A stretch of 64,000 bases of DNA, taken from positions 1 through 64,000 of the forward strand of contig CAIKCI010000029.1 of NCBI GenBank assembly GCA_903825895.1, in the 5' to 3' direction. Position numbers and translations under genes: made by a program. How positions within the stretch are numbered: the stretch's first letter is position 1; every line of letters begins with the position of its first letter. This stretch comes from an uncultured Actinomycetes bacterium. GTDB lineage: Bacteria > Actinomycetota > Acidimicrobiia > Acidimicrobiales > RAAP-2. A model generated the notes under the pieces. It worked only from the letters and a program-made list of their open reading frames with translations. It made no database searches and was not told the DNA's origin. Below are positions 25,399 to 34,684 of this stretch, one piece after another.

Positions 25399-26828
25399 CC
25401 GTGGAGCCGCTCGAAGGAATGGATGCACTCTTTGTAACCATGGATTCTCCCAATGCGCCGCTTCACATGGGAATAGTGCTTGAGCTCGAAGCGAAGAAGA
25501 AGTCCAGCCGGGATCCCATTGAACGATTTGGTGAGATCAAGAAAACGATCGACCAACGACTTGGGGGACTAGCGATCTTGCGCCGGCGAGTCGTTCGGGT
25601 TCCTTTTGATCTTGGTCCACCGGCCTACGTCGATGACCCCGATTTTGATCTAGACGCGCACGTTGTTCGCCGGGCCCTTCCTGCGCCCGGGACTGCTCGA
25701 GAACTCGAAGCCACCGTGGCCAGCATCATGGCGCAGCCACTTGATCCCGACCGACCGCTGTGGCAGATCAGCGTGATTGAAGGTCTCGAGAATGGTCACA
25801 CGGCGCTGGTGGCCAAGATCCATCACGCATTGGCCGATGGGGTCTCTGGGGTGGCGGTCTTTGCTCAGTTGTTTGACCTTCAAGCCAAGGCCTCGCCCGC
25901 TCCTCGGGGCGGAGTCTTTAGCGACCCGCCGCCTATTCCGAACCCCATCGAGATGTTGGCCCGTTCTTCAAGTGAGTTTCTTCGGCGACCAGGAGCCGTG
26001 CTCGAGGTGATGGGGTCAAGTCTGACGCGACTCGCCGACAGGGTTGACGGTATCCTCGGCGAGACGTCACTGAGCGAACCGAGCCTCCTTGCGGCGCCCT
26101 CGACATCACTTTCGGGAACGGTGTCCTACGGGCGGACCTTCGCGCGTCTCTGCCTTTCTTTGCCGCGTGTGAAGGAAGTGGCGAAGGATCACCACGCTAC
26201 GGTGACTGATTTTGCCCTAGCAATCACCGGGGGTGCAGTTCGTCGCCTTCTCGAAGAGCGAGGCGAGATCATCGAGAAGGAGTTGATCGCTGTGTTGCCC
26301 GTAAATATTCGTCCTCCCGGCACTGAAAAAGAACTTGGCAACAAAATCTCCGTAAACTTTTCTGGACTCGCCAGTGACATCGACGACCCAAATGAACGCC
26401 TGCGTGCCTTGGGTCAGCGCAGCCGCGAACAAAAAGCCTCTGGCCTCACGGACGCTGATCTTTTGGCTGATTTGGCGTACGCTGCCGGACCAGCGATGTC
26501 GTCGTTTGCTACAAAGGTGATCAATGCGTTTGAGCTCTTTGATCTCCTCCCGAATGTGGCCAATGTCGTGGTCTCGTCTGTGCCGGGGCCACCGATTCCG
26601 CTGTGGTGTTCGGGGGAGCGCATTGTGCGGGCCTCGCCAATTGGCCCCTTGATGTTCAACCAAGGGCTCAATGTAACCCTTCTGAGTTACTGCGATGTCC
26701 TGGAATTTGGCGTTCTGGGTTGTGCAAAACGCGCTCCTGACATTGAGCGCCTTAGAGAGCTCTTCGAAGATGAGGCTCGAGAACTCCTCGGAGACCAGGC
26801 CATCATGAAACAGGCCTCTACCGCTTGA
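25395..26828 (+). CDS. Wax ester synthase/diacylglycerol acyltransferase (WS/DGAT)
   Basis: This 477-residue bifunctional acyltransferase has the active-site motif HHALADG (His143-His144-x3-Asp-Gly), an N-terminal GMDALFVTMDSPNAPLHMG block, and the C-terminal NVVVSSVPGPPIPLW and PLMFNQGLNVTLLSY segments of the family. It uses acyl-CoA to make triacylglycerol or wax ester storage lipid at the membrane. It starts with GTG overlapping dut, an odd functional pair. It indicates storage of neutral lipids by the host. Confidence 0.93.
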   Translation: MTVEPLEGMDALFVTMDSPNAPLHMGIVLELEAKKKSSRDPIERFGEIKKTIDQRLGGLAILRRRVVRVPFDLGPPAYVDDPDFDLDAHVVRRALPAPGTARELEATVASIMAQPLDPDRPLWQISVIEGLENGHTALVAKIHHALADGVSGVAVFAQLFDLQAKASPAPRGGVFSDPPPIPNPIEMLARSSSEFLRRPGAVLEVMGSSLTRLADRVDGILGETSLSEPSLLAAPSTSLSGTVSYGRTFARLCLSLPRVKEVAKDHHATVTDFALAITGGAVRRLLEERGEIIEKELIAVLPVNIRPPGTEKELGNKISVNFSGLASDIDDPNERLRALGQRSREQKASGLTDADLLADLAYAAGPAMSSFATKVINAFELFDLLPNVANVVVSSVPGPPIPLWCSGERIVRASPIGPLMFNQGLNVTLLSYCDVLEFGVLGCAKRAPDIERLRELFEDEARELLGDQAIMKQASTA

Positions 26829-26890
26829 CGTGGTGCTCCCGAGGGCGAGTTTCACCATGGCGAGGTTCTTGACTAAAGTAAGAGCACCAC

Positions 26891-26966
26891 GCGGACGTAG
26901 CTCAGTTGGTAGAGCGCAACCTTGCCAAGGTTGAGGTCGCCGGTTCGAGCCCGGTCGTCCGCTCCA
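26891..26966 (+). tRNA. tRNA-Gly (anticodon GCC)
   Basis: This 76-base cloverleaf includes an encoded CCA. The acceptor is GCGGACG/CGTCCGC, the D-arm is GCTCAGTTGGTAGAGC, the anticodon arm is CAACC-TTGCCAA-GGTTG (GCC), and the T-arm is CCGGTTCGAGCCCGG. Confidence 0.97.
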
Positions 26967-27058
26967 ATTTTCCTTCATCGAAGCGCCTCGAGGTCCTCGC
27001 GTGACGGGAGCGCCCTCAACGACCACGATCATTGGCGCAGTGCCCTCTAGCCTGCTTC

Positions 27059-27064
27059 TATCCT
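27059..27064 (+). promoter_or_regulatory. -10 box TATCCT before MFS gene, leaderless
   Basis: TATCCT is followed by 6 bases and the ATG at 27071. A second box, TAGCCT, lies at 27048-27053. The AAGG at 27066-27069 is too close to act as a ribosome site. Confidence 0.4.
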
Positions 27065-27070
27065 CAAGGT

Positions 27071-28378
27071 ATGGCGTTTTCCTCTCTTCGGCCGTTAACG
27101 TCGCGAAATTTTGCGCTCGTATGGTCGTCGGCATTGGTTTCCAACATTGGGACCTGGATGCAAACCGTTGCTCTCGGTACGCTCATCACGCTAAAGACGC
27201 ATAATGCACTCTGGACGGCGCTCGTCATTGCCGCTGCATTTATTCCGATGGGACTCCTCTCGCCACTTGGTGGGGTGCTCGCCGATCGTCTTGACCGTCG
27301 TAAGTGGCTGATCATTACGACGATCGCTGAAGCGGTATTTGCTGGAGTTCTTTGCGTGGCCACAGCCATCCACCACGACCCGCCGATTGTTTTGGTCATC
27401 GTCGCATTTCTTGGCGGCTGCTGCGGATCGGTTGGGTTTCCTGCCTACCAGTCCATGCTGCCAGACCTCGTCGACCCTGATGACTTACTCCCGGCGATTT
27501 CGCTTTCGTCGGCTCAGTGGAACATGGGGCGTGTGGTTGGCCCGGCACTCGCTGGACTGGTCATTGTTGCATGGTCGCCTGCCGCAGCATTTGGCATTAA
27601 CGCCGTGTCTTTTGGCGCCGTGGTGATCGCGTTGCTCTTTGTTCGTCTCAAGGCGCACGTCAAGAGTCCGCATATCGAAAGCGTCTGGCATCGCTTGAAA
27701 GACGGAGCACGAATTGCCTTCACTGAGCCGGGATGCAGGTCAGCGATCATTTTGATCTCGATCGTTGCGCTGATTGGGTCGCCGTTTATTGGACTCGTGG
27801 CATCGGTGGCGATTGACGGCCTCCACCGCAGTGCAGGGGGACCGGCGGTGTTGACGACGGGGCAAGGAGTCGGGGCGGTTATTGGGGCGCTGGCACTCGC
27901 ACCCCTGGCAAAAAAACTTGGTCAACGTATTGTTGTCTCAGTCGCTGTTGCAGCATTCTGCTGTGCGTTGGTGCTGTACGGATTGAGCCCCAACATTTGG
28001 ACGGCAGGAATAGCGATCGCTTTGGTCGGTGGTACTTACATTTGCGTTCTTTCAGGGCTGAATACCGTGGTGCAGCTGCGCGCGCCCCAGGAAGCGAGAG
28101 GGAGGGTCTTGAGTATCTACATGATGGCGCTGGGGGCGATCTACCCCGTTGGTCTCATTCTTGAAGGCGCGATTGGCCAGGAAATTGGGGTCCGCGTTAT
28201 GACGGTGGCCTCTGGTCTGATCCTTGGGGTAGTCCTTGGACTGCTGGCGATCATCAATCGCCCACTGTTCAGTGCTCTCTCGGTCGCACGCAATGACGAT
28301 GCGTCATCACTGCCCATTGATGTTGCGACTCGAGAGGTGGGCGAGATTGATCTCGGCGCTCGTGATGAGTGGGATTAA
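27071..28378 (+). CDS. MFS transporter (MFS_3/EntS-like)
   Basis: This 435-residue major facilitator has about 12 hydrophobic segments. RPLTSRNFALVWSSALVSNIGTWMQ at the N-terminus and the ADRLDRRK loop between helices 2 and 3 are typical of the MFS_3 group that includes enterobactin exporter EntS and macrolide exporters. Direction is likely efflux; the substrate is unknown. The ATG at 27071 is chosen because it starts at the conserved N-terminus and follows a leaderless-type -10 box. It converges on an MmpL gene 4 bases away. Confidence 0.9.
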   Translation: MAFSSLRPLTSRNFALVWSSALVSNIGTWMQTVALGTLITLKTHNALWTALVIAAAFIPMGLLSPLGGVLADRLDRRKWLIITTIAEAVFAGVLCVATAIHHDPPIVLVIVAFLGGCCGSVGFPAYQSMLPDLVDPDDLLPAISLSSAQWNMGRVVGPALAGLVIVAWSPAAAFGINAVSFGAVVIALLFVRLKAHVKSPHIESVWHRLKDGARIAFTEPGCRSAIILISIVALIGSPFIGLVASVAIDGLHRSAGGPAVLTTGQGVGAVIGALALAPLAKKLGQRIVVSVAVAAFCCALVLYGLSPNIWTAGIAIALVGGTYICVLSGLNTVVQLRAPQEARGRVLSIYMMALGAIYPVGLILEGAIGQEIGVRVMTVASGLILGVVLGLLAIINRPLFSALSVARNDDASSLPIDVATREVGEIDLGARDEWD

Positions 28379-28382
28379 AACG

Positions 28383-30704
28383 CTAGTGGAGAGTTTGCTG
28401 AGTATCGCTGATCGGGTCGGCCAAGCTTGATGGCCACCACGTGAGGTGGCCGAGCAGTTGAACGATTGAGGGAACCAAGAGCGTGCGCACCACAAAGGTA
28501 TCGAGAAGGATGCCAATTGCAAGGGAAAAACCAATCTCTTCGATCTGAGGGCTTTGGCCCACAATTCCTGCAACGCCAAACATAAGAAAACCGCCAGCCA
28601 AAATGATGCCTGCCGAGGTAACGGTGCCGCCAGTAGCTCCTACCGCTTTGACGACTGCACTCGTGCGCGCTTCATGGCTGCCCCCACGGGGCCACTCTTC
28701 GCGAATTCTGCTCATGACCAAGATGTTGTAGTCCTCGCCAAGTGCAATCAAGAAGACAAAGAGTAAGAACGGCAAGATGAAATTCACTCCGCCTTGTGAT
28801 CCCCAAATTTGAAATGCCAGGACCGTAATACCAAGCGTCGAAAGATAGCTCAAAATGACAGTCAGGATCAAAAAGATCGGGGCGATCAAACTTCGAAGGA
28901 GGAGGCCCAGCAAGATGGCAATAACAAAAATCACAATCGGGAGGACGAGAAAAAGATCCTTTGTTGCGATGCTTTTAATGTCATAGGCGACGGGAGCGAG
29001 ACCAGCGAGTCCGTACTGGGTTGCTCCAGCCACATGTGCCACCTGTGTTGAGAGCGAGCGCAGTTGGGGTACTTCGTTAATCGCTGCATCGGAGTTGGGC
29101 TGGCCAGCGTTCAAGGTGGAGTCGAGTTGGACGGTCTTGCCGTTACTTGAGAAGTACGTTCCTTCGGCCCGATACAGGCTGTAGAGCAATTGATCGGAAG
29201 GAGAAAGTGAAGCCGGCGGCGTGACGGACAATGTTGATGGGGAGCCCCACGTGTTGTATGCCTGCATGTAAAGAGCAGGGGTTGCCGTGTAGGTCGGGCC
29301 GCCCTTCTTCGGCGTGTAGCCCGAGAACGGTCCCGACGTTGAGGCGATGAGCGAGCTGCTCGTCAGGCTTGCTTGCGCTGCTTCGATCCTGGCCAGGCCT
29401 GCTTGCGTCCAGACGGATTGGTCAAATGCCATAACGAATGACGTAGGGCCGGTCACCGAGGCGGGGAAGTTCGCGTTGATAGCTTCGTAGCCTCGCTGAG
29501 AGTCTGATCCGTTTGGACCACCGGGGTTGGTATTGAACCCATTCGTGGCGATCCCAAAGCAAGCAATCGAGAGCACGACGAGAACCGTGGTGCCTATACC
29601 AAGCGTCAGTGCCGGACGTTGCGCACAGCGTTCGGCGATCTTGGCCCAGCCGCTCTCGACGTTGGTTCGAGGCCGTGACGGCCAAAACGCCTTGGAGCCA
29701 CTCGCTGCCAAGAGGGCAGGCATCAGCGTGAGTGCAGCGAGCAGCATGATGAGAATTGCTACTGCGAGGGCAGGTCCGATGCCTTTGTAGATTCCGAACT
29801 TTGAAAAGTAGAGACATCCCAATGCAGCAGAGACCGTCAACGCCGCAAAGACCACAGCCTCACCGACCTTTGCCGTGGCGTTGGCGATCGCTTCGTGGCG
29901 ATTCGAAGTGAGTTCAAGCTCTTCTCGGTAGCGCATCATGACAAAAAGGCCGTAGTCGGTACCAGCGCCCAGAATTAAGACCGTCATGATGAATGCGGTG
30001 ACGGGTGAACCGGGCAGGCCCCAGGCCACCAGCTGGCCGACGATGCCAGTAGATATTGAGAGCACAAAGATCGCCGGCACGATATTGAGGAGTGGCGCAA
30101 CAATTGAGCGGTAGACCAACGCCAAGATAAAAAGAATCACGAGGAAACTTCCGAGTCCGATGATGTCACCGATCAAGGCATTATTTGCTTGTGAGTCCGC
30201 GGTGATGGCGATTCCACCCGTCAAGTAGGCGGTCTCGCCGGCGGGGACTCCGGTTACGGTGATGGCTGCGCGAATGTCATGAACGATCTGTGTGGTCGCT
30301 GCCGAGACGTCGCCGGTACTTGGCACGTTGATGGACACAATGGCGAGGCGGGCGAGCTGATTTTGTGACTGACCGGCGTCCTTGACGCCGACGACATGAG
30401 GGACTTTTCTTATGGCATTTTCCAAGGGAAGGATCGAACGTTCTGGAACGGGAGCGTTGAGCGATGAGACAACGAGTTGCCCTGTGGGATGGACAGTGGA
30501 AACAAATGGGGCAGCAAGCGTCAGCGCCTGGCTTGAGGCAGATGACGCGGGAAGAAAGGCTGAGTTGGAATTTGAAACAACGTTGCCGAGTTGGGGCAAG
30601 GGGCCTTTCGTCCCAGCAAAGAGTAAAATTCCCACCCAGACAAGGATCACAAGCCAGCGAAAACGTACGCAAAATCTTGCCAGCACGAGAAGTATTATCT
30701 CCAT
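28383..30704 (-). CDS. MmpL/RND family transporter 1
   Basis: This 773-residue protein has two repeats of one helix, a large extracytoplasmic loop and five helices. The first loop spans about 35-190 and the second about 385-555. The TM4 proton-relay region reads GAGTDYGLFVMMRYREE in the first half and ALGEDYNILVMSRIREEW in the second, with the Asp-Tyr pairs conserved. MmpL proteins export lipids and siderophores using the proton gradient. The substrate is unknown. A second, oppositely directed MmpL gene starts about 140 bases away from its start, so the two share a promoter region. Confidence 0.9.
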   Translation of the reverse strand: MEIILLVLARFCVRFRWLVILVWVGILLFAGTKGPLPQLGNVVSNSNSAFLPASSASSQALTLAAPFVSTVHPTGQLVVSSLNAPVPERSILPLENAIRKVPHVVGVKDAGQSQNQLARLAIVSINVPSTGDVSAATTQIVHDIRAAITVTGVPAGETAYLTGGIAITADSQANNALIGDIIGLGSFLVILFILALVYRSIVAPLLNIVPAIFVLSISTGIVGQLVAWGLPGSPVTAFIMTVLILGAGTDYGLFVMMRYREELELTSNRHEAIANATAKVGEAVVFAALTVSAALGCLYFSKFGIYKGIGPALAVAILIMLLAALTLMPALLAASGSKAFWPSRPRTNVESGWAKIAERCAQRPALTLGIGTTVLVVLSIACFGIATNGFNTNPGGPNGSDSQRGYEAINANFPASVTGPTSFVMAFDQSVWTQAGLARIEAAQASLTSSSLIASTSGPFSGYTPKKGGPTYTATPALYMQAYNTWGSPSTLSVTPPASLSPSDQLLYSLYRAEGTYFSSNGKTVQLDSTLNAGQPNSDAAINEVPQLRSLSTQVAHVAGATQYGLAGLAPVAYDIKSIATKDLFLVLPIVIFVIAILLGLLLRSLIAPIFLILTVILSYLSTLGITVLAFQIWGSQGGVNFILPFLLFVFLIALGEDYNILVMSRIREEWPRGGSHEARTSAVVKAVGATGGTVTSAGIILAGGFLMFGVAGIVGQSPQIEEIGFSLAIGILLDTFVVRTLLVPSIVQLLGHLTWWPSSLADPISDTQQTLH

Positions 30705-30842
30705 TTTGACCCCCTTCTCCTCTCTCGAGCCTAGGTCACGTTCGATCTCATGGTCTGACTCGAGATCAGGACCAAGAGCGCTTGCTTCCCGATACGATAG
30801 ACATAGCCCTCATCTTTCAGATAATTGGAGAACCCCCTTCTC

Positions 30843-33041
30843 ATGAAATCGCTCGCTACTTGGTGTGTCCGACATCGTCTCGCCGTCATTCTCATTTGGA
30901 TCGCCGTGCTCCTGGGCACCTCGCTCATCGCTAAATCGGCTGGGTCCAACTTCCAAAGTTCTTTTGCGCTTCCGAATACTCCGTCGACTCAGGCCCTTAA
31001 TCTGCTCCAAACGGCGGCTCCCCAAGCTTCAGGGGACACCGAGCGCGTTGTCTTTGAAGTTCCTGTCGGTCAAAGTGTTCTCGCTCCAGGGACGGAACAA
31101 CGTATTAACGAAACCTTGACCAAGATCGCGTCGTTCCCAACCGTTCAAAAAATCACGTCGCCCTACGACGCAGGCGGGAGTTCGCAGATTTCAGCCAATC
31201 AGCGCATTGCCTACGCCACGGTCAACTTGTCGAAAGGTTCATTTGTTTACACCCAGACCCAGGCCCAAGCGTTTGTCACTTTGGCGCAGACCGCTGACAG
31301 TCCAACGATTCATGTTGCGGTTTCTGGTCAAGTCGCTGGCGAAGCAGCGAAGCCTTCCTTAGGGGGCGCGCTACCGGGTGTCATTTTGGCAGCGATCGTT
31401 TTGCTCTTAGTGTTCGGATCCCTCTATGCCATGGCGTTGCCTATTGTTTCAGCCTTGGCATCCCTGGGCACAGCGATTGCTCTGATTGAGCTCCTGAGCC
31501 ACATTATGAATATGCCAGCATTCTCGACGCAGCTTGTGATGTTGATCGGACTGGGCGTCGGTGTGGACTACGCACTCTTTATTGTGACGCGGCATCGACA
31601 AGGCCTCATTGCTGGCATGGAGACCAACGATTCGATCGTGAAGGCCGTCAATACGTCTGGTCGAGCCGTACTCTTCGCCGGGATCATTGTGTGCATTGCC
31701 CTCCTCGGGATGTTTGCACTTGGTGTGGCCTTCCTCTACGGCTTAGCTGTCTCGGCATCGATCGGCGTCCTTCTCACGATGATTGCGGCGCTCACGCTTT
31801 TACCGGCGCTTCTGAGTTTTATTGGTCCACGAGTTCTCTCTCCTCGACAAAAACGAAATTTGGCCAAGAATGGTCCGAAGATCGTGGGACAAGGGACCAG
31901 AGGTTTTTGGGCAAAGTGGGCTGACTTCATGCGTCGCCAACCGCTCCTGCCAGCCCTCGTTGCCCTTGGGCTCATTATCGTCCTTGCCCTTCCTTTCTTC
32001 GGAATGCGCTTAGGCCATGGGGACCAAGGAAACGATCCGACCTCGTCGACCACACGTCAGGCCTACGACATGCTGGCGACGGGCTTTGGGCCAGGATTTA
32101 ATGCACCGCTGCAGTTAGTGGCGGAAACCCATACGCCTGCCCAGCTCGCAGCAGTCACCCGGGCAGTCACTGCGGTCTCCCATGCTCCTGGGGTGCAGGA
32201 AGTTTCTCCTCTGATCTCGATTCCGACATCAAGTGGTGCCACGATTTCGTTGGCGAATGTCATTCCAACCTCCTCGCCACAATCGGCCCAAACGGCAAAT
32301 CTCATCGGAACCTTGAGAACGATCACGATTCCTGGAGCAGTCCAGGGGAGTGGGGTGACGATCTATGTGGGGGGCGTGACGGCGATCTTTGTCGACTTCG
32401 CTAATGTGCTCGGCAAAAAACTTCCCTTGTTCATTGGGCTGGTTGTCTTTTTGTCCTTCCTTCTCTTAGCCTTGGCCTTCCGAAGTCTTGTTGTCCCACT
32501 GACAGCGGCCGTGATGAACCTGCTGTCGATTGCCGCTGGTTTTGGGATTCTGACCGCAGTCTTCCAACACGGTTGGTTCGGTGGCTTCTTTGGCGTGAAT
32601 CAACCAGGGCCTATTGAAACCTTTATCCCGGTGATGATGTTTGCGATTTTGTTTGGGCTTTCGATGGACTACGAGGTCTTTTTGGTCTCGCGTATCCATG
32701 AAGAGTGGATGCACTGTGGTGACAACACCTTGGCAGTGCGCAATGGCATCGCCGCAACAGGAAAAACTATTACCGCAGCAGCCCTGATCATGATTTTGGT
32801 CTTTGGTTCGTTCATCTTCGGGGGAATGTTGGTGATCAATGAGTTTGGCTTGGGTCTTGCGGCAGGAATTTTTGTTGATGCCATCATTATTCGGATGGCC
32901 ATCGTTCCTTCGGTAATGCAACTGTTGGGACGATCAAACTGGTGGTTCCCCTCGTGGCTCGATCGCTGGCTTCCGCACCTCTCCGTAGAGGCCGAGAGCG
33001 AAGAAGGCGCCGTACCTGAGCGCGAAATGGAAACGCTTTAA
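30843..33041 (+). CDS. MmpL/RND family transporter 2
   Basis: This 732-residue protein has the same two-fold MmpL topology as its divergent neighbour. Proton-relay motifs are GLGVGVDYALFIVTRHRQG in the first half and GLSMDYEVFLVSRIHEEW in the second. The two genes are not close copies: loops and spacing differ. The ATG at 30843 is preferred over TTG 30825 because GGAG lies between them. Its stop overlaps the convergent MFS stop by four bases. Lipid or small-molecule export is inferred from the family. Confidence 0.9.
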   Translation: MKSLATWCVRHRLAVILIWIAVLLGTSLIAKSAGSNFQSSFALPNTPSTQALNLLQTAAPQASGDTERVVFEVPVGQSVLAPGTEQRINETLTKIASFPTVQKITSPYDAGGSSQISANQRIAYATVNLSKGSFVYTQTQAQAFVTLAQTADSPTIHVAVSGQVAGEAAKPSLGGALPGVILAAIVLLLVFGSLYAMALPIVSALASLGTAIALIELLSHIMNMPAFSTQLVMLIGLGVGVDYALFIVTRHRQGLIAGMETNDSIVKAVNTSGRAVLFAGIIVCIALLGMFALGVAFLYGLAVSASIGVLLTMIAALTLLPALLSFIGPRVLSPRQKRNLAKNGPKIVGQGTRGFWAKWADFMRRQPLLPALVALGLIIVLALPFFGMRLGHGDQGNDPTSSTTRQAYDMLATGFGPGFNAPLQLVAETHTPAQLAAVTRAVTAVSHAPGVQEVSPLISIPTSSGATISLANVIPTSSPQSAQTANLIGTLRTITIPGAVQGSGVTIYVGGVTAIFVDFANVLGKKLPLFIGLVVFLSFLLLALAFRSLVVPLTAAVMNLLSIAAGFGILTAVFQHGWFGGFFGVNQPGPIETFIPVMMFAILFGLSMDYEVFLVSRIHEEWMHCGDNTLAVRNGIAATGKTITAAALIMILVFGSFIFGGMLVINEFGLGLAAGIFVDAIIIRMAIVPSVMQLLGRSNWWFPSWLDRWLPHLSVEAESEEGAVPEREMETL

Positions 33042-34603
33042 CGAGAAACGCTGTCTTGCGCTTCGTACTCGCCGAGGAGTTTGAGCTCTTCGTTTTTCTT
33101 TGGGAACATGAACCACACCAAGATCGCACCACAAACGATGAGGATCGATCCAGCGCTGTAGGCCCAGTTGGCGCCCTGCAGGAATGATGTTTTCGCTCCA
33201 GCAATAATCGCCGCGCTGTTCTGCGGGTCGCCTTGGGCAAAGGTTGCAGCACTGGCATAGGACTTTTCAAGAATGGTCGTGACGTTTGAGGGAACCGTTT
33301 GACCCGAGTTCTTGATTTGCGTTGCCACCGCAGCACTGTAACCAGCAGCCAAGATCGCTCCAAGGATTGACTGCATGATTGATCCGCCGAGGTCCCGTTG
33401 AAGGTCGGCTGTTCCCGATGCCATGCCTGCCCGGCGTACGGGGACCGAACCGGTCAGCGAGTGCGAAGCAGGGGTTCCGGCCAATCCAACCCCCGCTCCG
33501 ATGAGGACGAAGGCCAAACCCACCTGCCAGTAGTGGCTGTTCTGGTTCCAAAGGAGTAACATTGAAAGAAATGCAAAAAACAAGAACACATAGCCAATGA
33601 GGAGCGTCACTCGGGAGCCAAAGCGCTCAATCAACTTTGCCGAATACGGAGCAATGAGGATCATGGCGACGGCTGCCGGAATCACTGCAAGACCTGCCTT
33701 GAGCGTGCTGTAGTTGAGCACCTGCTGGAGAAACTGTGCTCCCACAAAAACTCCACCCATGAGCGTGCCAAAGATGATCATTCCCGCTATGGCTGCCACC
33801 CAGAATATTCTGCGGCTGGCGATGTGCAGGTCAAAGAGGGGATCGCGATAACGGCGCTGGCGGGCGAAAAAGGCAGCCAACATAGCGACCGCAACGACCG
33901 CAGAAATGATGGTGATTCGACCCTTTCCAGATTCAGCTGCAAAGTTGATGGCAAGGACAAGGGCCAGAATTCCGATGATTGAGAGGACGCCACCAAGGTG
34001 GTCAACAGGTTCAGTCGTTTCGTTGATGTGCGCGGGCACGAAGATAACTGCCAACACAAGCGCGACGAGCGCCAATGGGGCGGTGATCGCAAAACACGAC
34101 CCCCACCAGGCCACCGTCAAGAGATAGCCGGCCACCAACATGGCAACGGCGATCATTGCGCCGCCGATTGCTGACCACAGGGCAATCGCTTTTGTTCGTT
34201 TGGCTCCATCCCAGAGTGCGGTGATGAGAGCCAGCGTGGTTGGGAAGGCCATCCCAGCAGCCACACCGCCGATGAGGCGAGCAGCAAACAAGATCTCAAT
34301 CGACGGGCTCCAGGCGGCGAGGAGCGCGGCGGGGATGGTCAAGATCATGCCGAGGACGAGCATGAGTTTTCGTCCGTAACGGTCGCCGAAGGCTCCCAAA
34401 TATAAGACGGTGCTGGCGAGCCCCAAGGAAAACCCGACACTCACCAGATTGAGTTGCGTCTGGGATGCTGCAAAGTGAAGTCCGATTTCGGGAATCGCAA
34501 CATTGGCTACCGCCAGGTTGAAGTTCGCCACCGATGCCACCGCGATCAGCGCAAGAAGTGTTCCGGTTGTCCCGAGGACTTTCGGTGGGGTCACTGTCGC
34601 CAT
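33038..34603 (-). CDS. MFS transporter, DHA2 type (14 TM helices)
   Basis: This 521-residue drug:H+ antiporter-like protein has about 14 hydrophobic segments, motif A as GDRYGRKLMLVLG, and NLAVANVAIPEI in helix 1 in place of the canonical DxTIVNVALP Asp. Antiporter motif C glycines are present near AGVGLAG. AAGGA upstream supports the ATG at 34603; the frame opens 18 codons earlier at 34657. The missing helix-1 Asp is unusual among EmrB/QacA relatives and may indicate a different substrate. It lies next to an acyl-CoA ligase on the same strand. Confidence 0.88.
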   Translation of the reverse strand: MATVTPPKVLGTTGTLLALIAVASVANFNLAVANVAIPEIGLHFAASQTQLNLVSVGFSLGLASTVLYLGAFGDRYGRKLMLVLGMILTIPAALLAAWSPSIEILFAARLIGGVAAGMAFPTTLALITALWDGAKRTKAIALWSAIGGAMIAVAMLVAGYLLTVAWWGSCFAITAPLALVALVLAVIFVPAHINETTEPVDHLGGVLSIIGILALVLAINFAAESGKGRITIISAVVAVAMLAAFFARQRRYRDPLFDLHIASRRIFWVAAIAGMIIFGTLMGGVFVGAQFLQQVLNYSTLKAGLAVIPAAVAMILIAPYSAKLIERFGSRVTLLIGYVFLFFAFLSMLLLWNQNSHYWQVGLAFVLIGAGVGLAGTPASHSLTGSVPVRRAGMASGTADLQRDLGGSIMQSILGAILAAGYSAAVATQIKNSGQTVPSNVTTILEKSYASAATFAQGDPQNSAAIIAGAKTSFLQGANWAYSAGSILIVCGAILVWFMFPKKNEELKLLGEYEAQDSVSR

Positions 34604-34684
34604 TTCTGTCGATCCTTCCGCGGTGTGTTCGATCTCAATGGTAGTACAAGGCGCCATCTAGGCTTGATGAGGGATACCTCGTTC

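Noticed and set aside
26217-27134. Long minus-strand frame (305 codons) across the WS/DGAT 3' end and tRNA-Gly
   Set aside because: It is antisense to a clear acyltransferase and contains the well-known false peptide read from the back of a tRNA-Gly (SNRRPQPWQGCALPTEL).
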